In this document: positions 25,626 through 34,496 of the stretch, piece by piece | Position numbering within the stretch: the first letter of the stretch is position 1 | Layout of the letters: each line of letters opens with the position of its first letter | Assembly (NCBI GenBank): GCA_016717005.1 | Contig: JADJUF010000037.1 | Coordinates: forward strand, 124,001 to 188,000 | Length of the DNA: 64,000 nt | Direction of reading: 5' to 3' | Source: Myxococcales bacterium | GTDB lineage: Bacteria > Myxococcota_A > Polyangia > Haliangiales > Haliangiaceae | Made by a program: the position numbers and the translations under genes | The notes under the pieces: model-generated | Told to the model about the DNA's origin: nothing | Databases searched by the model: none | Seen by the model: the letters and a program-made list of their open reading frames with translations, nothing else

Positions 25626-27815
25626 ATGCGTCGCTCGCTCCTCCTCGTGCTCGCGATCGCGGCGGTCGGGTGCGGCGCCGACGACGGCGGCGGCGGCTAC
25701 GACTACGCCGCCAGTCCTGCCGCGGCGCGCTTCGCCGACCACTGCGAGGTCTGCCACGGCGAGGCCGGCGACGGCGGCCTGGCGCCGCGGCTGCGCGACA
25801 CCGACCTGTCGCTGGCGACGTTGACCTCGACCATCGCCGAGCGCATGCCGCCGAGCGATCCGGGCAGCTGCACCGGCGCCTGCGCCAGCGAGCTAGCCGC
25901 GTTCATCCGCGACGGCCTCCGCTCGTCGGCCCTGGCCTGCGACGTGATCCCGCCGGGGCCGCGCCAGCTCCGGCTGCTGACCCGACGCGAGTACCGCGCG
26001 ACCGTCGCCGACCTCCTCGGCGCCGCGGCGCCGGCGATGACCTGCGCGCGCGCCACCGACTGCGCCTTCCGCGACGCCTGCGCCGCGGGCCGGTGCGAGC
26101 CCAGCGCCTGCGACGCGCACACGTTCGTGTTCGATCCCGGCGGCCGCACCTACGCCACCGTGCACGTCGCCGGCTCGTGGAACGGCTGGCCCGGCACCGC
26201 GGCCGGCGGCGGCTGGCCGCTGACCTACGCGCCAGCGACCGGGCAATGGACCGGCACGTTCACGCTCGGCGCCGGCGAGCACACCTACAAGTTCGTGCTC
26301 GACGAGCGCGACTGGGTCGAGGATCCGCGCGCCCCGACCTCGGTGCCTGACGGCTTCGGCGGTCGCAACTCGGTGGTGGCCTTGGCGTGCGCCGGCGGCG
26401 CCAGCGATCCGGTGGCGGCGGTGCCGATCGAGTCGCGCCCGACCGGGTTCCTGTTCGACACCAACGCCGCCGCGCAGGCGGTGACCGCGGGCCACGTCGA
26501 GGCCTACCTGGCCGCGGCTGGGCAGCTCGCCGACGACGCGGTCGCGCGCAAGGCCGCGCTCTACCCGTGCGACTGGGCCGGCGATCGCGCCGGTTGCGCG
26601 CGCGCCTGGCTCGCGGCCTTCGGGCGCCGCGCGTTCCGGCGCCCGCTGACCACGCCCGAGCTCGATCGCTACGGCGCGCTGGCCGACGCCGACGACGACG
26701 CGGGGCTCGCGACCGCGCTGCACGCGCTCCTGATCTCGCCGCACTTCCTGTACCGCTCGGAGCTGGGCGAGGCGCAGGGCGACGGCAGCTTCCGCTTGAC
26801 CGGGTACGAGCGCGCGACCGCGCTGGCCTACGCGCTGGTCGGCAGCACGCCCGACGACGCGCTCCTGGCCGCGGCCGAGCGCGGCGAGCTCGACGACGTC
26901 GCCGGCCTCGAGCGCGAGGCCCGGCGGCTGCTCGACGATCCCCGGGCGCGGACCCAGGTCGGCGAGTTCGCGCTGCAGTGGCTCGGCGCCGAGGCGGTCG
27001 CGACCGCCGACAAGCGCCCGGACCTGTTCCCCGACTTCGATCCGCCGACCCGCGCGGCGCTGGCCCACGAGACCCGCGCGTTCGCGGCCCACGTCGTCTT
27101 CGACGGCGGCCACACGCTCGGCGAGCTGCTGACCGCCGACTACACGATCCTCGACCCGGTCGCGGCGCGGTTCTACGGCGTGGCCGCGCCGACCGATCCG
27201 ACCGGCAAGGTCGCGTACACCGACGGTCGGCGCGCCGGCGTGCTCGGCCACGCCAGCGTGCTCGCCAGCCACGCGCACTCGGATCAGACCTCGCCGATCC
27301 GGCGCGGGCTGTTCGTGCGCCGCAACCTCCTGTGCCAGGCGCTGCCGCCGCCGCCGGCGTTCGCGGGCGGCGTGCCCGAGGTCGACCCCGGCGCGACCAC
27401 GCGCGAGCGCTTCGCGCAGCACACCGCCAACCCGGTGTGCGCGGGCTGCCACCGCTTCATCGACGGCCTCGGCTTCGGCTTCGAGCAGTTCGATCCGGTC
27501 GGGCGCTGGCGCACCCTCGACGCCGGCCACCCGATCGACGCGACCGGCGAGCTGCGCGACGTCGAGCGCCTCGGCAGCGGCACGTCGATGCCGTACGCGA
27601 CCGTGCCCGAGCTGGCGACCTTGGTCGCGGCCAGCGACGCGGCCACGACCTGCTTCACCCGGCAGTACGTGCGGTTCACGCGCGGCGTGCGCACCGGCCT
27701 GGCCGATCGCTGCGCCCGCATCGCCATGTCCGAGCGCCTGGCCGCCGCCGGCGGCGACGTGCGCGAGCTGATGATCGCGACGATCGTGTCGCCCGACTTC
27801 GGGGTGCGGCGATGA
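25626..27815 (+). CDS. DUF1592-family c-type cytochrome-like lipoprotein with embedded glycogen-binding module
   Basis: A 729-residue exported protein: lipobox AVGC (Cys16), then a heme-binding CEVCH (residues 40-44). LTRREYRATVADLLG (DUF1587) follows, then the usual chain of DUF1595/1592/1588/1585 segments (WLAAFGRRAFRRPLT, ALLISPHFLYRSELG, SPIRRGLFVRRNLLCQALPP, CAGCHRFIDGLGFGFEQFD). Between the DUF1587 start and the rest lies an insert at about 140-253: a Cys cluster (CARATDC ... CEPSAC), then VHVAGSWNGWP and GEHTYKFVLD, which match AMPK/CBM48 modules. Such proteins pair with DUF1552 partners; the biochemical role is unknown. The ATG is chosen by the lipoprotein signal. Confidence 0.9.
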   Translation: MRRSLLLVLAIAAVGCGADDGGGGYDYAASPAAARFADHCEVCHGEAGDGGLAPRLRDTDLSLATLTSTIAERMPPSDPGSCTGACASELAAFIRDGLRSSALACDVIPPGPRQLRLLTRREYRATVADLLGAAAPAMTCARATDCAFRDACAAGRCEPSACDAHTFVFDPGGRTYATVHVAGSWNGWPGTAAGGGWPLTYAPATGQWTGTFTLGAGEHTYKFVLDERDWVEDPRAPTSVPDGFGGRNSVVALACAGGASDPVAAVPIESRPTGFLFDTNAAAQAVTAGHVEAYLAAAGQLADDAVARKAALYPCDWAGDRAGCARAWLAAFGRRAFRRPLTTPELDRYGALADADDDAGLATALHALLISPHFLYRSELGEAQGDGSFRLTGYERATALAYALVGSTPDDALLAAAERGELDDVAGLEREARRLLDDPRARTQVGEFALQWLGAEAVATADKRPDLFPDFDPPTRAALAHETRAFAAHVVFDGGHTLGELLTADYTILDPVAARFYGVAAPTDPTGKVAYTDGRRAGVLGHASVLASHAHSDQTSPIRRGLFVRRNLLCQALPPPPAFAGGVPEVDPGATTRERFAQHTANPVCAGCHRFIDGLGFGFEQFDPVGRWRTLDAGHPIDATGELRDVERLGSGTSMPYATVPELATLVAASDAATTCFTRQYVRFTRGVRTGLADRCARIAMSERLAAAGGDVRELMIATIVSPDFGVRR

Positions 27816-29158
27816 CCCGGATCGATCGACGCGCGTTCCTGAAGCTCGGCGGCGCGGCCCTGCTCGCGGCGCCGTTCGCGCGCCCCGGCCGCAGCGTCTC
27901 GGCCCACGCCCACGCCGGCACCGCGCGCCGCCTGATCGTCTTCAACTTCCCCGACGGCGTGGTCGGTCCGTCGAGCGACGGCGAGCCCAGCCTGTGGCAC
28001 CCGACCGGCGGCGAGACCTCGTTCTCCCTGCCGGCCGAGCTGGCGCCGCTCGAGCGCCACCGCGGCGCGTGCGTGTTCTTCCGCGGCCTGTCGATGGGGC
28101 CGGCCGATCAGGGCAGCCACCCCGGCGGCGCCAAGAAGCTCCTGACCGGCGTCGACGGCGGCAACGGCGTGTCGATCGATCAGCACCTGGCGGCGACCGT
28201 CGGCGCGACCTCGCCGTTCCGGCACCTGTACCTGGGCGCGATGGCCCGGCACAACGGCGCCAGCGGCGACAAGCACATCTCCTACGTCGCGCCCGGCATC
28301 ACGGTCGCGCCCGACGACGATCCGGTCGCCGCGTTCGGGCGGCTGTTCGCGGGCGGCTCGACCAGCGGTGGCGGCCCCGACCCGGCCGCGGCCCGCGAGC
28401 TGAGCGTCCTCGACAGCGCCGCCGGCGAGCTCGAGGCCCTGCGCGGAGCCCTCGGCGAGCGCGACCGCGTGCGCCTCGAGCTGCACCTCGAGTCGCTGCG
28501 CGAGGTCGAGGCCCGGATCATGGCGACCGGCGGCGGCGGCGGCGCGACGTGCACCGACCCGCGCATCGACGGCGACGGCCTGACCCCGGCGACCCTGTAC
28601 GCGCCCGAACGGTTCCCGCAGATCCTCCGGGCTCAGACCGACCTGATGGTGCAGGCGATGGCGTGCGGGCTGACCAAGGTCGGCGTGATCCAGGCCTCGC
28701 ACCACACCAGCGAGCTGATCATGAGCCGGTTCGCGGGCACGCCCATGTACGACCCGGGCTTCGACATGCGCAGCCACCAGGCCTCGCACTACGGGCCGCG
28801 CCACGATCTCGCGCACCGCGAGTACCGCGACTACCTGGCCCAGCGGGTGTGGTGGGTCGAGCAGTTCGCGTACCTGCTCGACCAGCTCGCGGCCCGACCC
28901 GAGGACGGCGGCACGATGCTCGATCACTCGCTGGTGCTGCTGGCGACCGAGGTCTGCGACGGCAACACCCACGGCCACGACGACATGCCGTTCGTGCTCG
29001 CCGGCGGCGGCGGCGGCGCGATCCGCACCGGCCGGCTCTTGTCGTTCGACTACCGCCGCCACGCCGACCTGCTGGTCGCGCTGGCCCACGCGATGGGCGA
29101 TCCGATCGGCGGGTTCGGCGAGGCGTCGAGCGGCCCGCTGCCCGGCCTGCTGGCCTGA
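27812..29158 (+). CDS. DUF1552 family Tat-exported protein
   Basis: A 448-residue partner of the DUF1592 protein, joined by an ATGA overlap. The N-terminus has a twin-arginine export motif (IDRRAFLKLGGAALLAAPFA), consistent with a folded or cofactor-bearing periplasmic protein. Family stretches are LIVFNFPDGVVG, LERHRGACVFFRGLSM, SHPGGAKKLLTG, KVGVIQASHHTSELI, SHQASHYG and TEVCDGNTHGHDDMPFVLAG. The fold resembles the alkaline-phosphatase/sulfatase-like DUF1501 group, with several His and Asp that could bind metal. Function not established. Confidence 0.9.
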   Translation: MTRIDRRAFLKLGGAALLAAPFARPGRSVSAHAHAGTARRLIVFNFPDGVVGPSSDGEPSLWHPTGGETSFSLPAELAPLERHRGACVFFRGLSMGPADQGSHPGGAKKLLTGVDGGNGVSIDQHLAATVGATSPFRHLYLGAMARHNGASGDKHISYVAPGITVAPDDDPVAAFGRLFAGGSTSGGGPDPAAARELSVLDSAAGELEALRGALGERDRVRLELHLESLREVEARIMATGGGGGATCTDPRIDGDGLTPATLYAPERFPQILRAQTDLMVQAMACGLTKVGVIQASHHTSELIMSRFAGTPMYDPGFDMRSHQASHYGPRHDLAHREYRDYLAQRVWWVEQFAYLLDQLAARPEDGGTMLDHSLVLLATEVCDGNTHGHDDMPFVLAGGGGGAIRTGRLLSFDYRRHADLLVALAHAMGDPIGGFGEASSGPLPGLLA

Positions 29159-29172
29159 GCGCGCGCGCGCGC

Positions 29173-29202
29173 GGCTTCTTCCTGGTGTTCAAGAAGAAGG
29201 CC
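29173..29202. terminator. Hairpin after the DUF1552 gene
   Basis: GGCTTCTTC and GAAGAAGGCC pair across an 11-base loop, with one bulged C. The hairpin stands 14 bases after the stop codon, between two convergent genes. There is no T-run, so it would be an imperfect bidirectional terminator. Confidence 0.4.
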
Positions 29203-29217
29203 GTCGCGCCGTAGCGA

Positions 29218-29677
29218 TCACGCGCCCGGGCAGACCTTGGCCCAGCGCGCGGCCAGCGCGGTCCACGCGGCCTCGCCAGCGTGATCGCGGTCGAGCTTCT
29301 GCTTGGCCTTGGTCCACTCGTCGCTCTGGCACTCGGTGAGCGAGGGCGCCTCGGCCTGCTCGGCCCGGGCCTGCTCGGCCATCGTCACCGCCAGCGTCGC
29401 GTGGCGCATCGGCACGTCGAAGCTGCACAGCCGCGCCAGCTCGGCGGCGTCGGGGTGGCTGGCCGACCACGAGCACGCCTCGGCCGGGTCGGTGTTCGCG
29501 GCCAGCGCGGCCTTCGCGGTCGCGAGGTGGCCGGCGGCCTCGTCGCGGTCGAGCTTGTCGACGACCTGGTCGACCTTGTCGGCGGCGGCCTTTGGCCTTG
29601 GCCTTGCCGTCATCGCAGCCGGCGAGGGCGACGGCGACGAGGGCGGCGACGAGCGTGACGGGCAGCGTGCGGTGCAT
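29218..29677 (-). pseudogene. Small lipoprotein gene interrupted by a one-base frameshift
   Basis: Frame one begins MHRTLPVTLVAALVAVALAG followed by Cys, a clear lipoprotein signal with lipobox LAGC, and runs to DDGKAKAK. At 29591-29593 a Lys codon reads AAA where the repeating AAG-GCC pattern expects AAG. Dropping one A moves into the frame that continues AAADKVDQVVDKLDRDEAAG and on to the Cys/Trp-containing end RWAKVCPGA. The restored product has about 152 residues, with Ala-rich helices and Cys in EACSW, RLCSF and LTECQ. It is a real mutation or a sequencing slip. Function unknown. Confidence 0.75.
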
Positions 29678-29724
29678 CGCGCGATGGTGCCATCGGTCGC
29701 CGGCGCGTGCACGCGGCGCGCGCG

Positions 29725-29835
29725 TCAGCCGGCGCGCAGTCGGGCGCCGACGTGCGCGCAGAGCGCCGACGTGCGCGCAGAGCGCCGCCGCGCGCGCCTC
29801 AGCCGGCGCGCAGTCGGGCGCCGACGTGCGCGCAG
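29725..29835. repeat. Duplicated 3' end of the alpha/beta hydrolase gene
   Basis: Bases 29725-29761 are an exact 37-of-37 copy of 29799-29835, the stop codon plus last codons of the hydrolase gene (encoding HVGARLRAG-stop). The offset is 74 bp. Between them lies an extra partial copy of about 19 bases. The copies are downstream of the gene in its own direction. Confidence 0.85.
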
Positions 29836-30869
29836 ATCGCGTCGGTGGCGCGGGCGCAGGCCGGGCTCACGCCCGTGAGCAGCGTGAACCCGTGCACCAG
29901 CGCGGGCTCGTCGCGCAGCTCGGCCTCGACGCCGGCGGCGCGGAGCGCGTCGACGTAGGCGGCGCCCTCGTCGCGCAGCGGATCGAAGCCGGCGATGACC
30001 ACGTAGGCGGGCGCGGCCCCGGCCAGGGCCGACGCGAGCAGCGGCGACAGCGTCGGCTCGCGCAGCCGCTCGGCCGACGGCGTCGCGCCCAGGTAGTGGC
30101 CGCGGTACCAGCGGATCGCGCGCGCCGCCAGGATCGGGGCGTCGGCCAGGCGGACGTGCGACGGGTACGAGCAGGTGAGATCGGTCGCGGGGTACAGCAG
30201 CGCCTGCAGCGCCGGCGGGTGCGGATCCGCGCGCACCGCCAACGCCACCACCGCCGACAGGTTGCCGCCGGCGCTGTCACCGGTCACGCCGAGGCGATCG
30301 CGGCGCACGCGCAGCTCGTCCGCGCGGGCCACGACGTCGCGGTACGCGGCGATCGCGTCGTCGGCCGCGGCCGGGTACGGGTGCTCGGGCGCCAGGCGGT
30401 AGTCGACCGCGATCACGCGCACGCCGCCGAGCGCCGCCAGCTTGCGACACAGGCCGTCGTGGGTGTCGAGGTCGCCGGTGACCCAGCCGCCGCCGTGGAA
30501 GAACACCAGCGCCGGGCCCGGCTCGGTGGCGCCGGCCGGCGTGTACGCGCGCGCCGGGCGCGGCCCGACGGCACCGGCGATCGTGAGGTCGCGGACGGTG
30601 ACCGCCAGGCCGGGCGCGAAGTCCTCGACCACCGCGATCGACGTGCGCATGTGGCGCCGGGCCTCGGTCGGCGTCCGGTGCCAGACCTGCGAGTCGCGGG
30701 TGCGCCGGTCGAGCGCCGCGAGCACCGCGAGGTCCGGCTCGAGCCCGGCGTCGACCTCGGCGCGGGCCTGGGCGAGGAGCCGGCGGCGCAACGCCGGCGT
30801 GCCCTGGAGCACGCGCATCGCCCGGCGCATCAACCCGACCCTCAGGCGCTGGCGCAGATCAAGCTGCAT
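29799..30869 (-). CDS. Alpha/beta hydrolase, hormone-sensitive-lipase family
   Basis: A 356-residue esterase or lipase of family IV. The oxyanion motif is FFHGGGWVTGD, the nucleophile elbow VTGDSAGGNLSAVV (Ser in GDSAG), the acid residue is in AGFDPLRDEG, and the catalytic His in LVHGFTLLTG. Family stretch VDYRLAPEHPYPAA is also clear. About 90 N-terminal residues (with LRQRLRVGLMRRAMRVLQGT) form the usual lid. No signal peptide, so it is cytoplasmic. Likely substrates are short-chain esters; the true one is unknown. Confidence 0.93.
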   Translation of the reverse strand: MQLDLRQRLRVGLMRRAMRVLQGTPALRRRLLAQARAEVDAGLEPDLAVLAALDRRTRDSQVWHRTPTEARRHMRTSIAVVEDFAPGLAVTVRDLTIAGAVGPRPARAYTPAGATEPGPALVFFHGGGWVTGDLDTHDGLCRKLAALGGVRVIAVDYRLAPEHPYPAAADDAIAAYRDVVARADELRVRRDRLGVTGDSAGGNLSAVVALAVRADPHPPALQALLYPATDLTCSYPSHVRLADAPILAARAIRWYRGHYLGATPSAERLREPTLSPLLASALAGAAPAYVVIAGFDPLRDEGAAYVDALRAAGVEAELRDEPALVHGFTLLTGVSPACARATDAICAHVGARLRAG

Positions 30870-31117
30870 GGCGGGAGCATCGCACGATCCGTCGCGCCGG
30901 CGGCCGCGCCGCCGGTCCCGCTGTGGTTCGCGGGTGGCGCGTCGGCGGTGGCGCCGCCGCGGTTCACGCTCGACGCGCGGCCGGGCGACCCGCGGTCGAT
31001 CGGCCGCGGGCGAATCGGCCGTGCACCGGCGCGGCGCCGCGGTTCGGGTCGGTCGCCCGCGGTCACCCTCGACGACGCGCGGCGAGCGCCCCGTGCTCGA
31101 GCGGGCGTCCGTGCGCG

Positions 31118-32245
31118 CTACTTGCCGGCCATCGCGTCGGTGATCACCTTCTGCAGCGTCGCGGCCAGCACCTCGACCGAGGCCGAGCGCAGCTGCGCCA
31201 GGTCGAGCGCGACCGCGCCCTCCTTGTCGAAGCCCTTCTTGTCGATGTCGAGCAGCAGCTTGACCTGGGCGCCCAGGTACTCGATGCCGATCTTGACCTC
31301 GTTGATGCGGTTGCGGTGCTGGGCCGGCGGCATGAACCCGGCGTCGTAGCGCTGCGCGTGGGGCTTGGACTTCCACTCGCTGAACCGGTAGTCGAGCGAG
31401 CCCATCGCGTCGCGGATCCGCTCGAGGTCGGGGTTGCGCACGGTCAGGTCGAGCTCGACGTCGACGTCGGACGCCCACGCGATGTCGACCATCGCGCGCA
31501 GGCACCAGCGCACCGCGCGGCTCGACGACGCGACCCCGCTCGGCACCTCGATCTTGAACGGCAGCGGCAGCACGTCGCCCTTCATCGACTTCCACGGGCC
31601 CTGCCGCACCAGCACGCGATCCCAGACGTGGCCCTTGCTCGATCCGTCCTCGTGCCGCTCGACCAGCTCGACGGTGATCGACGCGACGGTCTCGTTGTCG
31701 AGCGCGGTGAACTCGACGAAGCCGTCGAGCACCGTGCCGGCCCAGGTCGTGTCCTGGCGCAGCGCCAGCAGGACGACGCCGTTGCCGTTGGCGTCCTGGC
31801 GGCGGTACGCGAAGTCCCGCGGCAGCGGCTCCGACGCCAGCGGCCCGGTCAGCGGCGCGGCGGCGGCCGCGGCCTGCTGGGCCTGGTGCTGGGCGAGCTG
31901 GGCCGCGAACGCGGGCGGCGGCGGCTGGGCGGCGATCGCGCCGCCGCCGGTCCACGCCAGCGCCAGCGGCACCGAGCCCAGCGACACCTGCATGCCCGGC
32001 GTCAGCGAGACGACGTTGGCGCCGATGTGCTGGCCGTTGACCCAGGTGCCGTTGGCCGACCCGAGGTCGCGGATGAACACCTGGCCCTGGCCCAGCCACA
32101 CCTCGGCGTGGCGGCGCGACAGGCCGGGGTCGAGGAACGCGAGCTGCGACGCCGCGGGATCGCGCCCGACGAAGATGCGGTTGATCCGTGAATCGAGGCC
32201 GAGCTGCGCGTTGCCGAGCGTGACGACGACGGTGGGCTGACTCAT
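31118..32245 (-). CDS. FHA-domain protein with arrestin/Spo0M-like C-terminal region
   Basis: A 375-residue cytoplasmic protein. The FHA domain (about 15-90) carries IFVGRDPAASQ, LSRRHAEVWL and DLGSANGTWVNGQHIG, the phosphothreonine-binding residues. A Pro/Ala/Gln linker (PPPPAFAAQLAQHQAQQAAA) follows, then a beta-rich domain with VELVERHEDGSSKGHVWDRV and LPLPFKIEVPSGVASSSRAV, similar in look to Spo0M/arrestin-like folds. The C-terminus is amphipathic helix. This suggests a sensor of Ser/Thr kinase signalling, common in myxobacteria, but no kinase is adjacent. Confidence 0.82.
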   Translation of the reverse strand: MSQPTVVVTLGNAQLGLDSRINRIFVGRDPAASQLAFLDPGLSRRHAEVWLGQGQVFIRDLGSANGTWVNGQHIGANVVSLTPGMQVSLGSVPLALAWTGGGAIAAQPPPPAFAAQLAQHQAQQAAAAAAPLTGPLASEPLPRDFAYRRQDANGNGVVLLALRQDTTWAGTVLDGFVEFTALDNETVASITVELVERHEDGSSKGHVWDRVLVRQGPWKSMKGDVLPLPFKIEVPSGVASSSRAVRWCLRAMVDIAWASDVDVELDLTVRNPDLERIRDAMGSLDYRFSEWKSKPHAQRYDAGFMPPAQHRNRINEVKIGIEYLGAQVKLLLDIDKKGFDKEGAVALDLAQLRSASVEVLAATLQKVITDAMAGK

Positions 32246-32402
32246 GATCCGACATCATCGCAGAGGGTCACCCCGCTGCGGTGAATCGGGTGGGCAACTT
32301 CTGGCGATCCTGGGTAGCCGGTCGGGTACCCGGGCGCGCGTGGCTGGCGCCCCGAGGCCGACGCCGACCCGCACCGCGATCTTTGGCGGTGACGCACCAG
32401 CG

Positions 32403-32547
32403 TCAGCGTCGGCGCCAGGCCCCGAGCCGGGTCAGAGCGGCGTCGGGGGTCGCCAGCTCCTCGCAGCGACAGCACCGCGCCAGCGTCAGCGTCGGCGCCA
32501 GGCCGCGAGCCGGGTCAGGGCGGCGTCGATGGTCGCCAGCTCCTTGC
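32403..32547. repeat. Duplicated 3' end of the aminotransferase gene
   Basis: Bases 32403-32464 copy 32486-32547, the stop codon and last 20 or so codons of the aminotransferase, with about 5 differences in 62 bases and an offset of 83 bp. The copy still reads ELATPDAALTRLGAWRRR-stop against ELATIDAALTRLAAWRRR-stop in the gene. More diverged pieces of the same unit continue to about 32340. Confidence 0.85.
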
Positions 32548-33649
32548 AGAAACAGAACCGCACCAGCGAGCGCGGCGGATCGCTCGCGTAGAACGCGCTC
32601 ATCGGGATCACGACGACCCCGGCCTCGGTCACCAGGCGCCGCGCGAACGCGACGTCGTCCTCCTCGGCGTGCATCCACCCGGCGACGTCGGCGACCAGGA
32701 AGTAGGTGCCGTCGCCGGCCATGATCTCGGCGCCGAGCTCGGCGAGCGCCGCGGCCAGGCGCGCCCGGACCGGCGCCATGGCCGCGGCCAGGCCGGCGTA
32801 GTGGGTGGCGTCGGCGCCGAGCCCGAGCGCGACCGCGTGCTGCAGGTTGGGCGGGGTCGTGAAGGTCACCAGCTGGTGGGCCTTGGCGATCGGGCGGATC
32901 ATCGCCGCCGGCCCGCTGACGTAGCCGACCTTCCAGCCGGTCAGCGAGAAGGTCTTGCCGGCCGAGCCGATGCGCACGGTGCGGTCGCGCATGCCGGGCA
33001 AGGTCATCAGCGGCACGTGGCGGGCGCCGTCGAAGACGACGTGCTCGTAGACCTCGTCGCAGACCGCGTAGACGTCGTGGGCCACCAGCTGCGTCGCCAG
33101 CCAGGCCAGGTCGTCGTCGCCGAAGACCTTGCCGGTCGGGTTCATCGGCGAGTTGAACACCAGCAGCTTGGTGCGCGGCGACAGCGCCGCCGCCAGCGCG
33201 GCGCGCGGGAGATCCCAGCGCGGCGGCGTCAGGCGCACGGCCCGCGGCACCGCGCCCAGGCGCCGCACCACCGGCGCGTAGGTGTCGTAGGCCGGCTCGA
33301 GCAGGATCACCTCGTCGCCGACCTCGAGCAGCCCGAGGAAGCAGTCGAGCAGCGCCTCGGTCGCGCCCGAGGTGATCAGCACCTCGCTGTCGGGATCGAG
33401 GTCGAGGTCGTAGTGGCGGCGGGCGTGGGCGGCGACCGCCTGCCGCAGCGCCGGCAGGCCCATCATCGGCGGGTACTGGTTGTGGCCGTCGACGACGTAG
33501 GCGGCGGCGGCCTCGCGCAGCGCCTCGGGCCCGCGATCGTCGGGGAAGCCCTGGCCGAGGTTGACCGCCTGGTGGGCGCGGGCCAGCGCCGACATCGCCT
33601 CGAAGATCGTGGTGCCGGACGCGGCCAGGAGCGAGTTGGCGGGCTTCAC
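32486..33649 (-). CDS. Class I/II PLP-dependent aminotransferase (methionine/kynurenine type)
   Basis: A fold-type I transaminase of about 387 residues. The PLP Lys is in IGSAGKTFSLTGWKVG, with NLGQGFPD at the N-terminus, YPPMMGLPALRQAVA, SGATEALLDCF, FNSPMNPTGKVF, and CDEVYEHVVFDG (PLP ring Asp). These match the YbdL/KAT II-like group that acts on methionine, kynurenine or glutamine. The GTG at 33649 is chosen. A TTG at 33667 would overlap the end of the TetR gene just upstream. TetR and aminotransferase lie in the same direction, 10 bp apart, and may form an operon. Confidence 0.9.
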   Translation of the reverse strand: MKPANSLLAASGTTIFEAMSALARAHQAVNLGQGFPDDRGPEALREAAAAYVVDGHNQYPPMMGLPALRQAVAAHARRHYDLDLDPDSEVLITSGATEALLDCFLGLLEVGDEVILLEPAYDTYAPVVRRLGAVPRAVRLTPPRWDLPRAALAAALSPRTKLLVFNSPMNPTGKVFGDDDLAWLATQLVAHDVYAVCDEVYEHVVFDGARHVPLMTLPGMRDRTVRIGSAGKTFSLTGWKVGYVSGPAAMIRPIAKAHQLVTFTTPPNLQHAVALGLGADATHYAGLAAAMAPVRARLAAALAELGAEIMAGDGTYFLVADVAGWMHAEEDDVAFARRLVTEAGVVVIPMSAFYASDPPRSLVRFCFCKELATIDAALTRLAAWRRR

Positions 33650-33659
33650 GCGCCCGAGT

Positions 33660-34346
33660 CTACTCAACCACCGGCTGCGTGAGGGGGCCGGCGCGGCACA
33701 GACCCAGCAGCATCGGCCGCAGGCTGCCGCGCAGGTCGGTCTCGAAGTCGCAGCGCATCGTCGCGTGCTCGGGCCGGGCCAGCACGCCGCGCATGAGCTC
33801 GCTCGGGTGGGCCATCGGCCACAGGCCCGCGATCAGCGCGTGCAGGTAGCGCGTGAACGCGGTCGCGCGATCGTACGGGATCGCCGGCAGCGCGGCGTGC
33901 AGCGCGTTGCGGACCCGGATCGACAGCTCGAGCATGCGCGCCTTGAACAGCTCGGCCGCGGCCAGCGAGGTGTTGTGCTCGAGCACGCCGGCGACGATCG
34001 CGATCAGCTCGCAGGTGACCGGCCGCTCGGCGATGGTCCGGGCCAGCACCGCCGCGACCGTGTACGCGTCGTTGGTGCCGGCCAGCGGCGCGGCCGCGCG
34101 CTCGAACTCGGCCAGCCAGGCCAGCGCGTCCTCGCCCAGGAGCTCGAGCAGGATCTCCTCGCGGCTCGCGAAGTAGCGGTACACGTTCGACTTGGCCAGC
34201 CCGGCCGCGCGGGCGATCGCCGAGAGCCCGACGCCGCTGACGCCATCGCTGACCAGCAGCCGCCGGGCCGCGCCCAGCAGGTCCTGGCGGCGTTGCTCTT
34301 TCTGCTCGGGATCGCGGGCGCGGAGGAACGGCTGGCCGGAGGACAT
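33660..34346 (-). CDS. TetR-family transcriptional regulator
   Basis: A 228-residue repressor. The HTH is LSAIARAAGLAKSNVYRYFA, preceded by QDLLGAARRLLVSDGVSGVG; the C-terminal ligand-binding domain is helical (LHALIAGLWPMAHPSELMRG). It is divergent from an NAD-dependent dehydrogenase-type gene. A 13-bp palindrome AGAACCACGTTCT lies right against its own ATG, with TATAAA just upstream, so the message has almost no leader. This suggests autoregulation and joint control of the dehydrogenase gene. Confidence 0.92.
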   Translation of the reverse strand: MSSGQPFLRARDPEQKEQRRQDLLGAARRLLVSDGVSGVGLSAIARAAGLAKSNVYRYFASREEILLELLGEDALAWLAEFERAAAPLAGTNDAYTVAAVLARTIAERPVTCELIAIVAGVLEHNTSLAAAELFKARMLELSIRVRNALHAALPAIPYDRATAFTRYLHALIAGLWPMAHPSELMRGVLARPEHATMRCDFETDLRGSLRPMLLGLCRAGPLTQPVVE

Positions 34347-34481
34347 GAGAACGTGGTTCTTTTATATCAGGAGATCATTCCCTGGCAAGTTCAAATGCTT
34401 GCATGATCCGCATGGCCCTGCCGCGAGATCGGCCCTTGACAAGAGAACATCAGTCTCTTAATAAAAGACCATCGTTCTCTA
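34347..34481. promoter_or_regulatory. Divergent TetR/dehydrogenase control region with operator-like palindromes
   Basis: On the plus strand a textbook promoter is present: TTGACA (34436-34441), 17-bp spacer, TAATAA (34459-34464). The spacer holds the palindrome AAGAGAACATCAGTCTCTT (34441-34459). A related half-pair, AGACCATCGTTCTCT, follows at 34466-34480, over the expected transcription start. On the TetR side, AGAACGTGGTTCT lies at 34348-34360. All three share AGAAC/GTTCT arms, as expected if the TetR protein represses both directions. Confidence 0.75.
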
Positions 34482-34496
34482 ATGGAAGGCCACCCG

